10,579 nucleotides of DNA, taken from positions 1 to 10,579 of the forward strand of contig JAVHYH010000110.1 in the NCBI GenBank assembly GCA_031119155.1. The letters are read 5' to 3'. Made by a program: the position numbers and the translations under genes. Numbering within the stretch: the stretch's first letter is position 1; each line of letters starts with the position of its first letter. Positions 1 to 6,483 of the stretch are shown in pieces. The stretch comes from Brevundimonas sp. GTDB lineage: Bacteria; Pseudomonadota; Alphaproteobacteria; Caulobacterales; Caulobacteraceae. The notes beneath the pieces are model-generated. The model saw only the letters and a program-made list of their open reading frames with translations. It had not been told where the DNA came from and did no database searches.

Positions 1-638
1 GCCTGGCCCACTACGCCGGGTTCTCGCGTCGGCGCGGACTGCTCAATGACAGCCTCGACACCGCGGTGGCCCTGGCGGTCGGTCTGGTGACCGCCGCCGC
101 CCTGCTGACCGTGTTCGGGGTGGTCCGGTGGACGGTCATGCCCCAGGGCGCCGTCGGCATGGTGATGCTGCAGGCGATCCCGGGGGCGATGGGCGCCCTG
201 CTGGCGCGACGTCAGCTGGCCGGCTCCGGCGGCGGCGAGACCGATGAGGACGGCGCATCCTATGTCGGCGAACTCTTCCTCATGGCGGCCGGCGCGGTGT
301 TCCTCGGCCTGAACGTCGCGCCGACGGAGGAGATGGTCCTGATCGCCTACAAGGCGACGCCGTTCCACGCCCTGGTCCTGATCGCGCTGTCGATCGGCCT
401 GCTGCACCTGATCGTCTTCCGGGCGGGCTTCGCCGGGCAGGAAGAGGCCGATCATCCGGTCAGGGCCTTCCTGCATTTCACCCTGCCAGGCTACGCCATC
501 GCCCTGGCGGTCAGCCTGTTCATCCTGTTCGTGTTCGGCCGCATCGACGGGCACTGGCCGCCCGGCGTCGTGCAGAACGTCATTGTCCTGGGCTTCCCCG
601 CCGCCATCGGCGCGGCGGCGGCCCGTCTGCTGGTCTGA
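1..638 (+). CDS. TIGR02587-type multi-pass integral membrane protein (5' end outside window)
   Basis: The reading frame is open from base 3 to the stop at 636-638, giving 211 visible residues. A GTG at 66 is in frame, but family-like sequence (LAHYAGFSRRRG) continues upstream of it, so the true start lies outside the window. About six hydrophobic segments are visible, near residues 21-41, 50-66, 88-105, 120-139, 161-179 and 188-208. A Gly/Glu/Asp-rich loop (about 72-85) lies between the second and third. The residues around YAGF and QAIPGAMGALLA fit the TIGR02587 family as I recall it, a putative inner-membrane protein with about seven spans. The family has no known function; it is reported to occur beside TIGR02588, and exactly such a gene starts 2 bp downstream. 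The assignment rests on recalled family features plus this pairing. Confidence 0.8.
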   Translation, partial: LAHYAGFSRRRGLLNDSLDTAVALAVGLVTAAALLTVFGVVRWTVMPQGAVGMVMLQAIPGAMGALLARRQLAGSGGGETDEDGASYVGELFLMAAGAVFLGLNVAPTEEMVLIAYKATPFHALVLIALSIGLLHLIVFRAGFAGQEEADHPVRAFLHFTLPGYAIALAVSLFILFVFGRIDGHWPPGVVQNVIVLGFPAAIGAAAARLLV

Positions 639-640
639 TC

Positions 641-1033
641 ATGGCGCCCCGTTCGAAATCCACGTCTGTTTCCGGCGCGACCGACCGGCCTGTCCTGCAG
701 TGGGTCATGGCGGCGATCGGCGGGCTGGTCACCCTGTCGGTCATCGGCGTCGTCCTGTGGGAGGCGCTGCAGCCGGCCAGTCCCCCGGAACTCCACGCCC
801 GGATCGTCGACATCACGCCCGCGACGACCGGCTTCACAGTCAGGGTCGAAATCACCAATGACGGGTCGGACACGGCGGCCGGGGTGACAGTGGTGGGACA
901 GCCGGACGCCGGCGCGCCGGTCGCCGCGACGGTGGATTATGTGCCCGGTCGGGGGCAGGCGGTCGCCTGGCTGCGCTTCGCGCAGGATCCGGCATCGGCC
1001 ACGGTCTCCGTCGCCGGCTGGTCCGAACCCTGA
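641..1033 (+). CDS. TIGR02588-type single-pass membrane protein
   Basis: This 130-residue protein starts at an ATG 2 bp after the preceding stop, so the two genes are almost certainly translationally coupled. It has a short basic N-terminus, one membrane helix at about residues 20-42 (WVMAAIGGLVTLSVIGVVLW), then a beta-rich domain of about 85 residues. That domain has alternating hydrophobic segments (HARIVDI, FTVRVEITN, VTVVG, VAWLRF, TVSVAGW) and would lie outside the cytoplasm if the helix acts as a signal anchor. Size, topology and position match TIGR02588, described as always forming a two-gene unit with TIGR02587. The function is unknown. The fold looks like an immunoglobulin-like or similar beta sandwich, but that is inference from strand pattern only. 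Confidence 0.8.
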   Translation: MAPRSKSTSVSGATDRPVLQWVMAAIGGLVTLSVIGVVLWEALQPASPPELHARIVDITPATTGFTVRVEITNDGSDTAAGVTVVGQPDAGAPVAATVDYVPGRGQAVAWLRFAQDPASATVSVAGWSEP

Positions 1034-1091
1034 ACCCGTCTCCGGCCCCTTCGCCGGCGCGTCTCTCCCACCAGCCCCGCAGAGGTCTCCG

Positions 1092-1793
1092 ATGTCAGCC
1101 TACACCCTCTACTACTGGTCGGTTCCATTCCGCGGCGAGTTCGTGCGCGCCTTGCTGGCTTTCGCGGGCCAGACCTGGACAGAGGCGGGCGATGACCGGA
1201 TCTCGGCCCTCATGGAGGGGGCGGTCGGGGACATGCCGGCGCCCTTTATGGGGCCGCCCGTCCTGGTCGATGAGGCCTCCGGTTTCGCCGTCTCGCAGAT
1301 GCCGGCGATCGCGCTCTACCTCGGCGACACCCACGGGCTGCTGCCGCGGGAGACGGCGGGGCGGGCGATGTCGATCAAGATCGTCAATGACGCGAACGAC
1401 GTGCTCGACGAACTGACCCTCGACGGCGGGCGGCAGATGTGGACGCCGAAGCGGTGGAGCGCGTTTGAACCGCGTCTGCGCAAATGGATGTCCCTTTGGG
1501 AGGAGACGGGACGTCGGCACAGACTCGCGGGCGCCTCAGGCTGGCTGCTTGGGACGGCGAACCCCGGCGTCGCGGATGTGGTGACAGCCACCCTCTGGTC
1601 CACGATGGGCGACCGCTTCCCGGCCCTGGCGGCGATCCTTGAGGACGAAGCGCCCCTGACCGCGGCCCTGACGCGCCGGGTCTCGGCCCTGCCGGCCCTC
1701 GCCGACCAGGCCGCCCGGTCACGGGAGGCCTTTGGAGACGCCTGGAGCGGCGGCAAGATCGAGGCCTCGCTGCGCAAGGTTCTGGCTGATTGA
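1092..1793 (+). CDS. Glutathione S-transferase-like protein
   Basis: The product is 233 residues, the usual size for a cytosolic GST. The ATG at 1092 is chosen because a thioredoxin-fold start follows at once (YTLYYWSVPFRGEFVRALLAF); frame upstream of it is low-complexity and overlaps the previous gene. The N-terminal domain (about 1-78) contains the expected cis-proline at Pro56 (GPPVLVD) and the helix motif Q-x-x-A-I at 69-73 followed by LYLG. The all-helical C-terminal domain (about 90-215) carries the NPGVADVVTATLW segment, similar to the GST N-capping region. At position 70, where many GSTs have a Ser that contacts the gamma-glutamyl group of glutathione, this protein has Met, so its substrate and even its use of glutathione are uncertain. 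The gene lies 58 bp after the TIGR02588 gene on the same strand and could be co-transcribed. Confidence 0.82.
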   Translation: MSAYTLYYWSVPFRGEFVRALLAFAGQTWTEAGDDRISALMEGAVGDMPAPFMGPPVLVDEASGFAVSQMPAIALYLGDTHGLLPRETAGRAMSIKIVNDANDVLDELTLDGGRQMWTPKRWSAFEPRLRKWMSLWEETGRRHRLAGASGWLLGTANPGVADVVTATLWSTMGDRFPALAAILEDEAPLTAALTRRVSALPALADQAARSREAFGDAWSGGKIEASLRKVLAD

Positions 1794-1799
1794 GCCGGC

Positions 1800-1826
1800 G
1801 GCGGACGGGCGTGGGGCGGGTCCGCC
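1800..1826. terminator. Candidate two-way hairpin between convergent genes
   Basis: A perfect 7-bp GC-rich inverted repeat (GGCGGAC at 1800-1806, GTCCGCC at 1820-1826) with a 13-base loop fills the 33-bp gap between the GST stop and the debranching-enzyme stop. Its position between converging genes suggests termination in both directions. There is no T-run, so it is not a classical intrinsic terminator. Confidence 0.4.
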
Positions 1827-3974
1827 TTACCCCAGTGTCCGCACCTTCACCTCGCCCGCCCGGCGGCGGGGGGTGACGACGGTGTGCTGGCCCATTTGCT
1901 GGAAGGTCAGATCGACGAGACCCTCGCCGACCTGAAGGTCCGTCACGTTCAACCGGTCGATTCCGGCAGGCAGCACCGGATCGTCGATCTCGACCACGCC
2001 GTCCACCGCATCGATGTTCACCCCGAGCGCCGCCTGCAGCATCAGGAAGACCGAGCCCGCCGCCCATGCCTGCGGCAGGCAGGCGACCGGATAGGCGATG
2101 GGCGGCTCGCCGGTCATCCGCTCGAAGCCGCAGAACAGCTCGGGCAGGCGCATGTGGAAATGCGATGCGGCGGCGTAGATTTCATTGAGCAGCAGGGCCA
2201 CCGCGCGCCGCTCGCCGTAACGCGCCATGCCCGCCGCGGCCATGGCGGTGTCGTGCGGCCAGATGGAGCCGTCGTGATAGCTCATCGGGTTGAACCGGGC
2301 CTGTCCCGAGGCCAGCGTCCGCACGCCCCAGCCGGAGCGGAACTCGGCCGACAGCATCCGCTTCGTCACCTTCAACGCCCGCTCGCGCGAAGGCAGGCCG
2401 GTGAACAGCAGGTGGCCCGCGTTGGAGCCGATGGCGCGGCACGGCTCGCCGTCGCCGTCCAGGGCGATGGCGTAGAAGCCTTCGTCCTCCATCCAGAACC
2501 GGTCCTCGACCCGCTGCCGGGTCGCCTCGGCGCGCTCGGCCCATTCGCTCTGCCGGTCATCGCCCAGAATACCGGCCAGATCGGCCATGGCCCGCCATGC
2601 GGCGAAGGCGTAGCCCTGAACCTCCAGCAGGGCGATAGGGCCTTTCGGGAAGCGGCCGTCGGCGTGGAAGATGGAGTCCTCCGAGTCCTTCCAGCCCTGA
2701 TTGGACAGGCCGGTGTCGGCCCCGCGCTGGTAGCTGACCATCCCGTCGCCGCGGATGTCGCCATAGTCGGTCATCCAGCGGGTCGCGGCGATCAGATTGG
2801 GCCACAACTGACGAATGAGTTCAAAGTCACCGGTGCGGCGCGCATAGGCGCCCGCCAGCGCCACGAACAGGCAGGTGGTGTCGACCCCGCCGTAGTAGAG
2901 GCCGAACGGCACCTCGCCCAGCGCGCTCATCTCGCCGCCGCGGGTCTCGTGCATGATCTTGCCCGGCGCGCTGTCCTGGAAGGCCGAGACCTCGGTCGCC
3001 TGCCGCTTCGCCAGATAGGTCAGCACGCCGCGCGCAAGCGAGGGATCGAGCCACAGCATCTGCCAGGCGGTGATGATGCCGTCGCGCCCGAACGGCGTCG
3101 AGAACCACGGCACCCCGGCATAGGGGTAGGGGCCGGTCGGCAGGTCGGTGGTCAGCAGGGCGACATCGGCGCGGCTCTGGTCCAGCCAGTCATTGAAACG
3201 CGGGCTGCGCGGCCCCCTGAGCGAAGCGCCCCGGCGACGACGGCGACGCATCGACAGCCGCGCCTCGATGGCGTTCAGGCGGAAGCGGGCCTCGTCCGGG
3301 GTATCGCAGCGGTCGGGGCCGCACTCGATATAGAGGTCCACCCGCCGGCCCTTGGGCAGGCTGAACATGAAGTCCGCCCGCGCGCCGGTCAAACGGGCCG
3401 GGGGCTCGGAGAAGGCCAGGCAGGCGTCCCGCCGGACCGAATCCAGACCGGTGTAGCTGAAGCTGACGCGACGACCGTCGTTCGTGGCCGGCGCGACGAC
3501 GCCATACTTCAGCCGGGGTGTGCCCCGCACCTGAAAGATGTCGGCGAAATCCGCCGCGAACTCGAACGACAGCGGCAGGAGCACATCCTCGACGCCGTGG
3601 TTGACGATCCGCACCCGCTCGAACAGCCGTCGGTCGCGAATGAAGCGCCGCCGCTCGATATGCAGCACTCCCGCCGGGGCCGAGCGTCCGCCCATGGGGG
3701 GCAGGGGGCGGTTGGTCGTGTGGCAGATGAAGAAGACATTGTCCTGACTGACGCCCGAACTGAGCCGCGAGGGCCGCACGCCGCCCACGGTCATGACGAA
3801 GCGGGACAGCAGCCGGGTGTCATGGTCGAACAGGCCGTCGGCCCCGCCCTTCAGGTCGCCCCAGTCATCCGCGACACAGAAGGTGTCCGCGTCCTTCAGC
3901 GCCATCAGCTGCTCGAGGCCGTCGACCTCGCCGCTGTCGGCCGCTGTGGTCTGCACCGAATAGGCGTCGTCCAT
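1827..3974 (-). CDS. Glycogen-debranching-type protein (amylo-alpha-1,6-glucosidase family)
   Basis: The 715-residue product has two domains. The N-terminal part (about 25-240) is of the bacterial debranching-enzyme N-terminal type, with the characteristic DDWGDLKGGADGLFDHDTRLLSR segment (residues 36-58). The C-terminal part (about 265-655) is an (alpha/alpha)6-barrel of the GDE_C type, with FSTPFGRDGI (291-300), NQGWKDSEDS (425-434), a SIWPHD motif (570-575) and a C-terminal LPELFCGFER block. Acidic residues in the QGWKDS and SIWPHD motifs are plausible catalytic residues by family analogy. The family hydrolyses alpha-1,6 branch glucosyl units, but bacterial members next to glycosyltransferases have not all been shown to act on glycogen. 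There is no signal peptide, so it is cytoplasmic. An Arg-rich run (242-249) links the domains. The ATG at 3974 has a GGGAG ribosome site. It lies 65 bp downstream of the glycosyltransferase gene, probably in one operon. Confidence 0.9.
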   Translation of the reverse strand: MDDAYSVQTTAADSGEVDGLEQLMALKDADTFCVADDWGDLKGGADGLFDHDTRLLSRFVMTVGGVRPSRLSSGVSQDNVFFICHTTNRPLPPMGGRSAPAGVLHIERRRFIRDRRLFERVRIVNHGVEDVLLPLSFEFAADFADIFQVRGTPRLKYGVVAPATNDGRRVSFSYTGLDSVRRDACLAFSEPPARLTGARADFMFSLPKGRRVDLYIECGPDRCDTPDEARFRLNAIEARLSMRRRRRRGASLRGPRSPRFNDWLDQSRADVALLTTDLPTGPYPYAGVPWFSTPFGRDGIITAWQMLWLDPSLARGVLTYLAKRQATEVSAFQDSAPGKIMHETRGGEMSALGEVPFGLYYGGVDTTCLFVALAGAYARRTGDFELIRQLWPNLIAATRWMTDYGDIRGDGMVSYQRGADTGLSNQGWKDSEDSIFHADGRFPKGPIALLEVQGYAFAAWRAMADLAGILGDDRQSEWAERAEATRQRVEDRFWMEDEGFYAIALDGDGEPCRAIGSNAGHLLFTGLPSRERALKVTKRMLSAEFRSGWGVRTLASGQARFNPMSYHDGSIWPHDTAMAAAGMARYGERRAVALLLNEIYAAASHFHMRLPELFCGFERMTGEPPIAYPVACLPQAWAAGSVFLMLQAALGVNIDAVDGVVEIDDPVLPAGIDRLNVTDLQVGEGLVDLTFQQMGQHTVVTPRRRAGEVKVRTLG

Positions 3975-4004
3975 GAGGGCTCCCTTCGATGCCGGTCAGG
4001 CTGG

Positions 4005-4018
4005 CTCGCAAATGCGAA
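4005..4018 (-). promoter_or_regulatory. Near-palindrome upstream of debranching gene (copy 1)
   Basis: On the coding strand this reads TTCGCATTTGCGAG, with perfect 5-bp arms TCGCA/TGCGA around two bases. It lies in the 65-bp gap before the debranching-enzyme start. A copy differing by one base lies upstream of the glycosyltransferase gene. A two-base centre cannot form a stable RNA hairpin, so a protein-binding site is more likely. The regulator is unknown. Confidence 0.5.
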
Positions 4019-4042
4019 CGCTTGATGGCGCAGGCGAGTTCA
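4017..4042 (-). promoter_or_regulatory. EcfG-like promoter candidate for debranching gene
   Basis: On the minus strand TGAAC (4042-4038) and CGTT (4020-4017) are separated by 17 bases. The known alphaproteobacterial general-stress (EcfG/SigT) consensus is GGAAC-N16/17-CGTT, so there is one mismatch in the -35 element. The -10 element ends 42 bases before the ATG, nearly the same distance as in the glycosyltransferase candidate. The short motif could occur by chance, and it overlaps the stop codon of the upstream gene. Confidence 0.35.
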
Positions 4043-5155
4043 GGCGATGGCGGCGAAAGTCCGTTCCTCGTCGAGGGCGCGCAGCGGCGTCACCACATCG
4101 GCCAGCGGGGCCTCGGCGAAGGGGCGGCGCGCGAGCAGGTCGCCATAGACGTCGAGATATCGGCGAGCCATGGCGGTGGAGGAGAAGCGAAGCTCGAAAT
4201 GCGCCCGGATGCCCTCGCGGTCCAGCAGGTGCGCCCGGCCGGCGGCGGCCACGGCCTGCTCCAGGCTTTCGACCAGGAAGCCGGTCTCGCCGTCTTCGAT
4301 CACCTCGGGCGTCGAGCCGCAGCGGAAGGCCACGACCGGCGTGCCGCAGGCCATGGCCTCGATCATCACCAGACCGAAGGGCTCGGGCCAGTCGATGGGG
4401 AAGAGCAGGGCCTCGGCGCCGCCGAGGAAGGCGGACTTCTGGTGGTCGCCGATCTCGCCGACGAACTCGACCAGCGGATTGTTCTCGACCATCGGCCTGA
4501 TGACCGTCTCCCAATAGGCCTTGTCCGCTGCATCGACCTTGGCCGCGATCTTCAGCGGCTTGTTCAGGGCCGTGGCGATCTGGATCGCGCGGTCGGGCCG
4601 CTTCTCGGGCGAGATGCGGCCGAGGAAGGCGAGGTAGCCCTCCGACCTCGGGCTGAACGTGTAGAGGTCGGACGGCATGCCGTGGTGGACGGTCGCCTTC
4701 CAGCCCGCGAAAGGCAGGGGGCGGCGCTGGTCATCCGAGATCGACACCAGACCGAACTGCGGCCAGCGCTCATAGACGCCGGGCAGATCCTTCAGGTCCA
4801 GCCGCCCGTGCAGGGTGGTCAGGGTCTTGTCCGCGATCCGCTCGAAGAAGGGGAAGTGGATCATGTCGGTGTGGAAATGGATGACGTCGAAATCGTCGGC
4901 GCGCTTCAGCACCTCGGACAGCATGGCCATGTGGGCGGCGAGGTCGGACTTCAGCGGGGCCGGGTCCAGCCGGATCGCCTGATCGCGTACCGGGATCAGC
5001 CGGGCGCGCGTCTCGGCCTCGGCGGAGGCGAACAGGGTGACCTCGTGGCCGAGATCGACGAGGGCGTCGGTCAGATGCGCCACCACCCGTTCCGTTCCTC
5101 CGTACAGGCGGGGAGGAACGGCCTCGTACAGAGGGGTGACCTGCGCGATCTTCAT
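4040..5155 (-). CDS. Family-4 glycosyltransferase (GT-B fold)
   Basis: The product is 371 residues. I place the start at the ATG at 5155 rather than an in-frame ATG at 5200, because MKIAQVTPLYE is the typical first strand of a GT4 protein and GGGAG lies 8 bases upstream of it. The acceptor-side domain has the glycine-rich YGGTERVV motif (18-25) and HFHTD (93-97). The donor-side domain has FLGRISPEKRPDRAI (177-191), with the basic Arg/Lys pair that contacts nucleotide-sugar phosphate, and the EX7E motif Glu258-Glu266 (EPFGLVMIE) followed by AMACGTPVVAF. This is a retaining nucleotide-sugar transferase, cytoplasmic, with no membrane segment. The donor and acceptor cannot be read from sequence. 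The adjoining debranching-type gene suggests an alpha-glucan, maltooligosaccharide or small glycoside product; that is inference. An EcfG-like promoter and a palindrome lie just upstream. Confidence 0.9.
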   Translation of the reverse strand: MKIAQVTPLYEAVPPRLYGGTERVVAHLTDALVDLGHEVTLFASAEAETRARLIPVRDQAIRLDPAPLKSDLAAHMAMLSEVLKRADDFDVIHFHTDMIHFPFFERIADKTLTTLHGRLDLKDLPGVYERWPQFGLVSISDDQRRPLPFAGWKATVHHGMPSDLYTFSPRSEGYLAFLGRISPEKRPDRAIQIATALNKPLKIAAKVDAADKAYWETVIRPMVENNPLVEFVGEIGDHQKSAFLGGAEALLFPIDWPEPFGLVMIEAMACGTPVVAFRCGSTPEVIEDGETGFLVESLEQAVAAAGRAHLLDREGIRAHFELRFSSTAMARRYLDVYGDLLARRPFAEAPLADVVTPLRALDEERTFAAIA

Positions 5156-5198
5156 GGCGATGCTCCCGACGCGCTTCTGGCGCGACGTCCGGATCGCC

Positions 5199-5223
5199 AA
5201 CCTTCTCGCAAGTGCGAAGTTCC
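5199..5223 (-). promoter_or_regulatory. EcfG-like promoter candidate for glycosyltransferase-debranching operon
   Basis: On the minus strand a perfect GGAAC (5223-5219) is followed after 16 bases by GGTT (5202-5199). This matches the general-stress consensus GGAAC-N16/17-CGTT with one mismatch. The -10 element ends 43 bases before the ATG at 5155, a normal leader length. Glycan and osmolyte genes are common members of the EcfG regulon in Alphaproteobacteria, which fits but does not prove the call. Confidence 0.45.
5205..5218 (-). promoter_or_regulatory. Near-palindrome upstream of glycosyltransferase gene (copy 2)
   Basis: The coding strand reads TTCGCACTTGCGAG, identical in 13 of 14 bases to copy 1 at 4005-4018 and in the same orientation relative to the gene. 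It sits between the -35 and -10 parts of the EcfG-like promoter, where a bound repressor or modulator would interfere with RNA polymerase. Confidence 0.5.
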
Positions 5224-5272
5224 GTGAGCGATGTTATTTAGTTGGAAGGCAAAGACTTACCTCACTTGCTTT

Positions 5273-5290
5273 GTCGGCTGGCCGACTTTT
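5273..5290 (+). terminator. Short hairpin plus T-run, possible terminator or attenuator
   Basis: GTCGG and CCGAC arms with a CTGG loop are followed directly by TTTT (5287-5290). The layout resembles a weak intrinsic terminator reading rightwards, yet no plus-strand gene ends here. It would make sense only for a short upstream transcript or as an attenuator of the PAS-RadC leader. Confidence 0.3.
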
Positions 5291-5305
5291 CCGATCAGGT
5301 TGGCG

Positions 5306-5327
5306 CAGGGCCAGGGCACTGGCCCTG
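5306..5327 (+). repeat. Perfect 9-bp inverted repeat, four-base loop
   Basis: CAGGGCCAG (5306-5314) and CTGGCCCTG (5319-5327) are exact reverse complements around GGCA. This is the strongest local hairpin in the window's intergenic DNA. It lies 107 bases before the PAS-RadC start and has no T-run after it. Confidence 0.6.
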
Positions 5328-5433
5328 TCGGGCCCCGGGGGTCGGTTGCGAAGGATTTGACAGTCCGCCATCGCCGGGTGTCACTCTGCGTCGCCGCTGC
5401 CGGCAAACCGCGGCGCGGCGGGGAGCCGGCCTT

Positions 5434-6483
5434 ATGAAGAGCTTCGTGGCGGTCCTGAGAGGACCGGATCATGTGTTCGAGTTCGCCAACGCGGCGCACC
5501 GGGAAAGCTTTGGCGACCGCGACATCATCGGCAGGGCGCGGGCGGATGTCTTTTCGGAGCTGAACGACCAGGGCTTCGCCGCTGCGCCCGATCAGGCCTA
5601 TCGAACGGGGCGAACCGTCTTCCTGCGGGACAAGCCGGCCCGGTTCGACTTCGGTCCCGAAGGCAAGCCGCCCCAGCGTCGACTGGATATTTCCTATGAG
5701 CCGATGCGCGACGCCTCCGGCGCCGTCACGGGCCTGTTCGTCCAGGGGCGGGATGTGACCGAGATCAGCGGCCATCCGCTCGAGGCCCGCGTCGTCGTGG
5801 GCGGGATGCAGACGCTGAGCGACGCGGAGCTGCTGACCCTTTTGCTCTACCACGGCACCCTGGACGCGGATTCCGAGGACCGGGCGACCCAGTTGCTCGC
5901 CCGCTTCGGCAGCCTGGGCGGGGTGCTGTCCGCCTCGATCCCGAGCCTCAACCAGATCGTTCCGAACGGCCAGTCCAACGCCCACCGCAGCGTCCCGTCC
6001 TCGGTCGCCATCCATCTGAAGCTGGCCCGGGAGATCGGTCGTCGCATCCTGTTCAAGAAGATCACCTCGCGGCCGCTGCTGTCGGACTCAAGCCTGTTGC
6101 GAACCTATCTGAAGGCCTTGCTGGGGACCGAGCCGCGCGAGCGCTTCGTGGTCCTCTTCCTGGATGCGTCGCGCCGTCTCATCGCCTGCGAGACCCTGGG
6201 GGAGGGCACCCTGACCCATGCTCCGGTCTACAGTCGAGAAGTGGTGCGGCGGGCCCTGGAGTTGTCCGCGGCCTCCCTCATCCTGGTTCACAACCACCCG
6301 TCAGGGGACGCCAGGCCGTCCGACGAGGATGTGGCCACGACGGCGCAGATCGAGCGGGCGGCCGCGATCCTCGACATCGCCGTGCTCGATCACCTGATCG
6401 TGGCGGGCGACACCATCGTCAGTCTTGCCGAGAACGAGCTTCTGTTTCCGCCGCGCCGGTTCGGCGGGCGGCGCCGCCACTGA
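5434..6483 (+). CDS. PAS domain fused to RadC-like JAB/JAMM-domain protein
   Basis: The product is 349 residues. The ATG at 5434 is chosen because GGGAG (5421-5425) lies 8 bases upstream and PAS-like sequence starts at once. Residues about 3-112 form a PAS domain (VFEFANAAHRESFG, IIGRARADVFSEL, then RLDISYEPMRDASGAVTGLFVQGRDVTE). Residues about 122-345 are RadC-like: a helix-hairpin-helix-type region beginning LSDAELLTLLLYHG, then the JAB domain with the metal-binding pattern H286-x-H288-P-x6-S296-x2-D299 (HNHPSGDARPSDED) and upstream Glu257, all intact. RadC was named as a repair gene, but its biochemical role is unsettled; the JAMM fold suggests a zinc-dependent hydrolase. Ordinary RadC has no PAS domain, so here a small ligand or redox signal might control it. 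No membrane segment is present. The 3' end overlaps the convergent XRE gene by 65 bp. Confidence 0.88.
   Translation: MKSFVAVLRGPDHVFEFANAAHRESFGDRDIIGRARADVFSELNDQGFAAAPDQAYRTGRTVFLRDKPARFDFGPEGKPPQRRLDISYEPMRDASGAVTGLFVQGRDVTEISGHPLEARVVVGGMQTLSDAELLTLLLYHGTLDADSEDRATQLLARFGSLGGVLSASIPSLNQIVPNGQSNAHRSVPSSVAIHLKLAREIGRRILFKKITSRPLLSDSSLLRTYLKALLGTEPRERFVVLFLDASRRLIACETLGEGTLTHAPVYSREVVRRALELSAASLILVHNHPSGDARPSDEDVATTAQIERAAAILDIAVLDHLIVAGDTIVSLAENELLFPPRRFGGRRRH

Larger units (their letters stand above)
5224..5433 (+). other. Structured upstream region of the PAS-RadC gene
   Basis: This non-coding stretch separates the divergent glycosyltransferase and PAS-RadC genes. It begins with an AT-richer patch (about 5230-5272) that is unusual for the window. 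Then come an inverted repeat GTCGGC-TG-GCCGAC (5273-5286) followed by TTTT, and a perfect 9-bp stem with a four-base loop (CAGGGCCAG 5306-5314, CTGGCCCTG 5319-5327). A TTGACA hexamer lies at 5357-5362, but no convincing -10 follows at 16-18 bases. Translation of the in-frame extension (5242-5433) gives Arg/Pro-rich, family-unlike sequence, so it is probably not coding. It could hold the leader or a small RNA; no known riboswitch class is recognisable. Confidence 0.45.

Noticed and set aside
1042..1057. CCGGC/GCCGG hairpin between TIGR02588 and GST genes as a terminator
   Set aside because: The stem is only 5 bp with no T-run, and such GC pairs are common in this DNA.
1884..4025. A 713-codon open frame on the plus strand covering nearly all of the debranching gene
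   Set aside because: It is antisense to a well-supported enzyme, has His/Arg/Gly/Gln-rich composition with no recognisable domain, and is expected from third-position GC bias.
3989..5227. A 412-codon plus-strand open frame over the glycosyltransferase gene
   Set aside because: It is antisense to clear GT4 motifs and shows the same biased, domain-free composition.
5357..5383. TTGACA with TGACA-N16-TGTCA dyad as promoter/operator of PAS-RadC
   Set aside because: No acceptable -10 hexamer lies at 16-18 bases, and 5-bp arms with a long spacer arise easily by chance.
5242..5433. Upstream start (ATG at 5242) for the PAS-RadC protein
   Set aside because: The added 64 residues are Arg/Pro/Cys-rich and unlike PAS or RadC; the ATG at 5434 has a good ribosome site.
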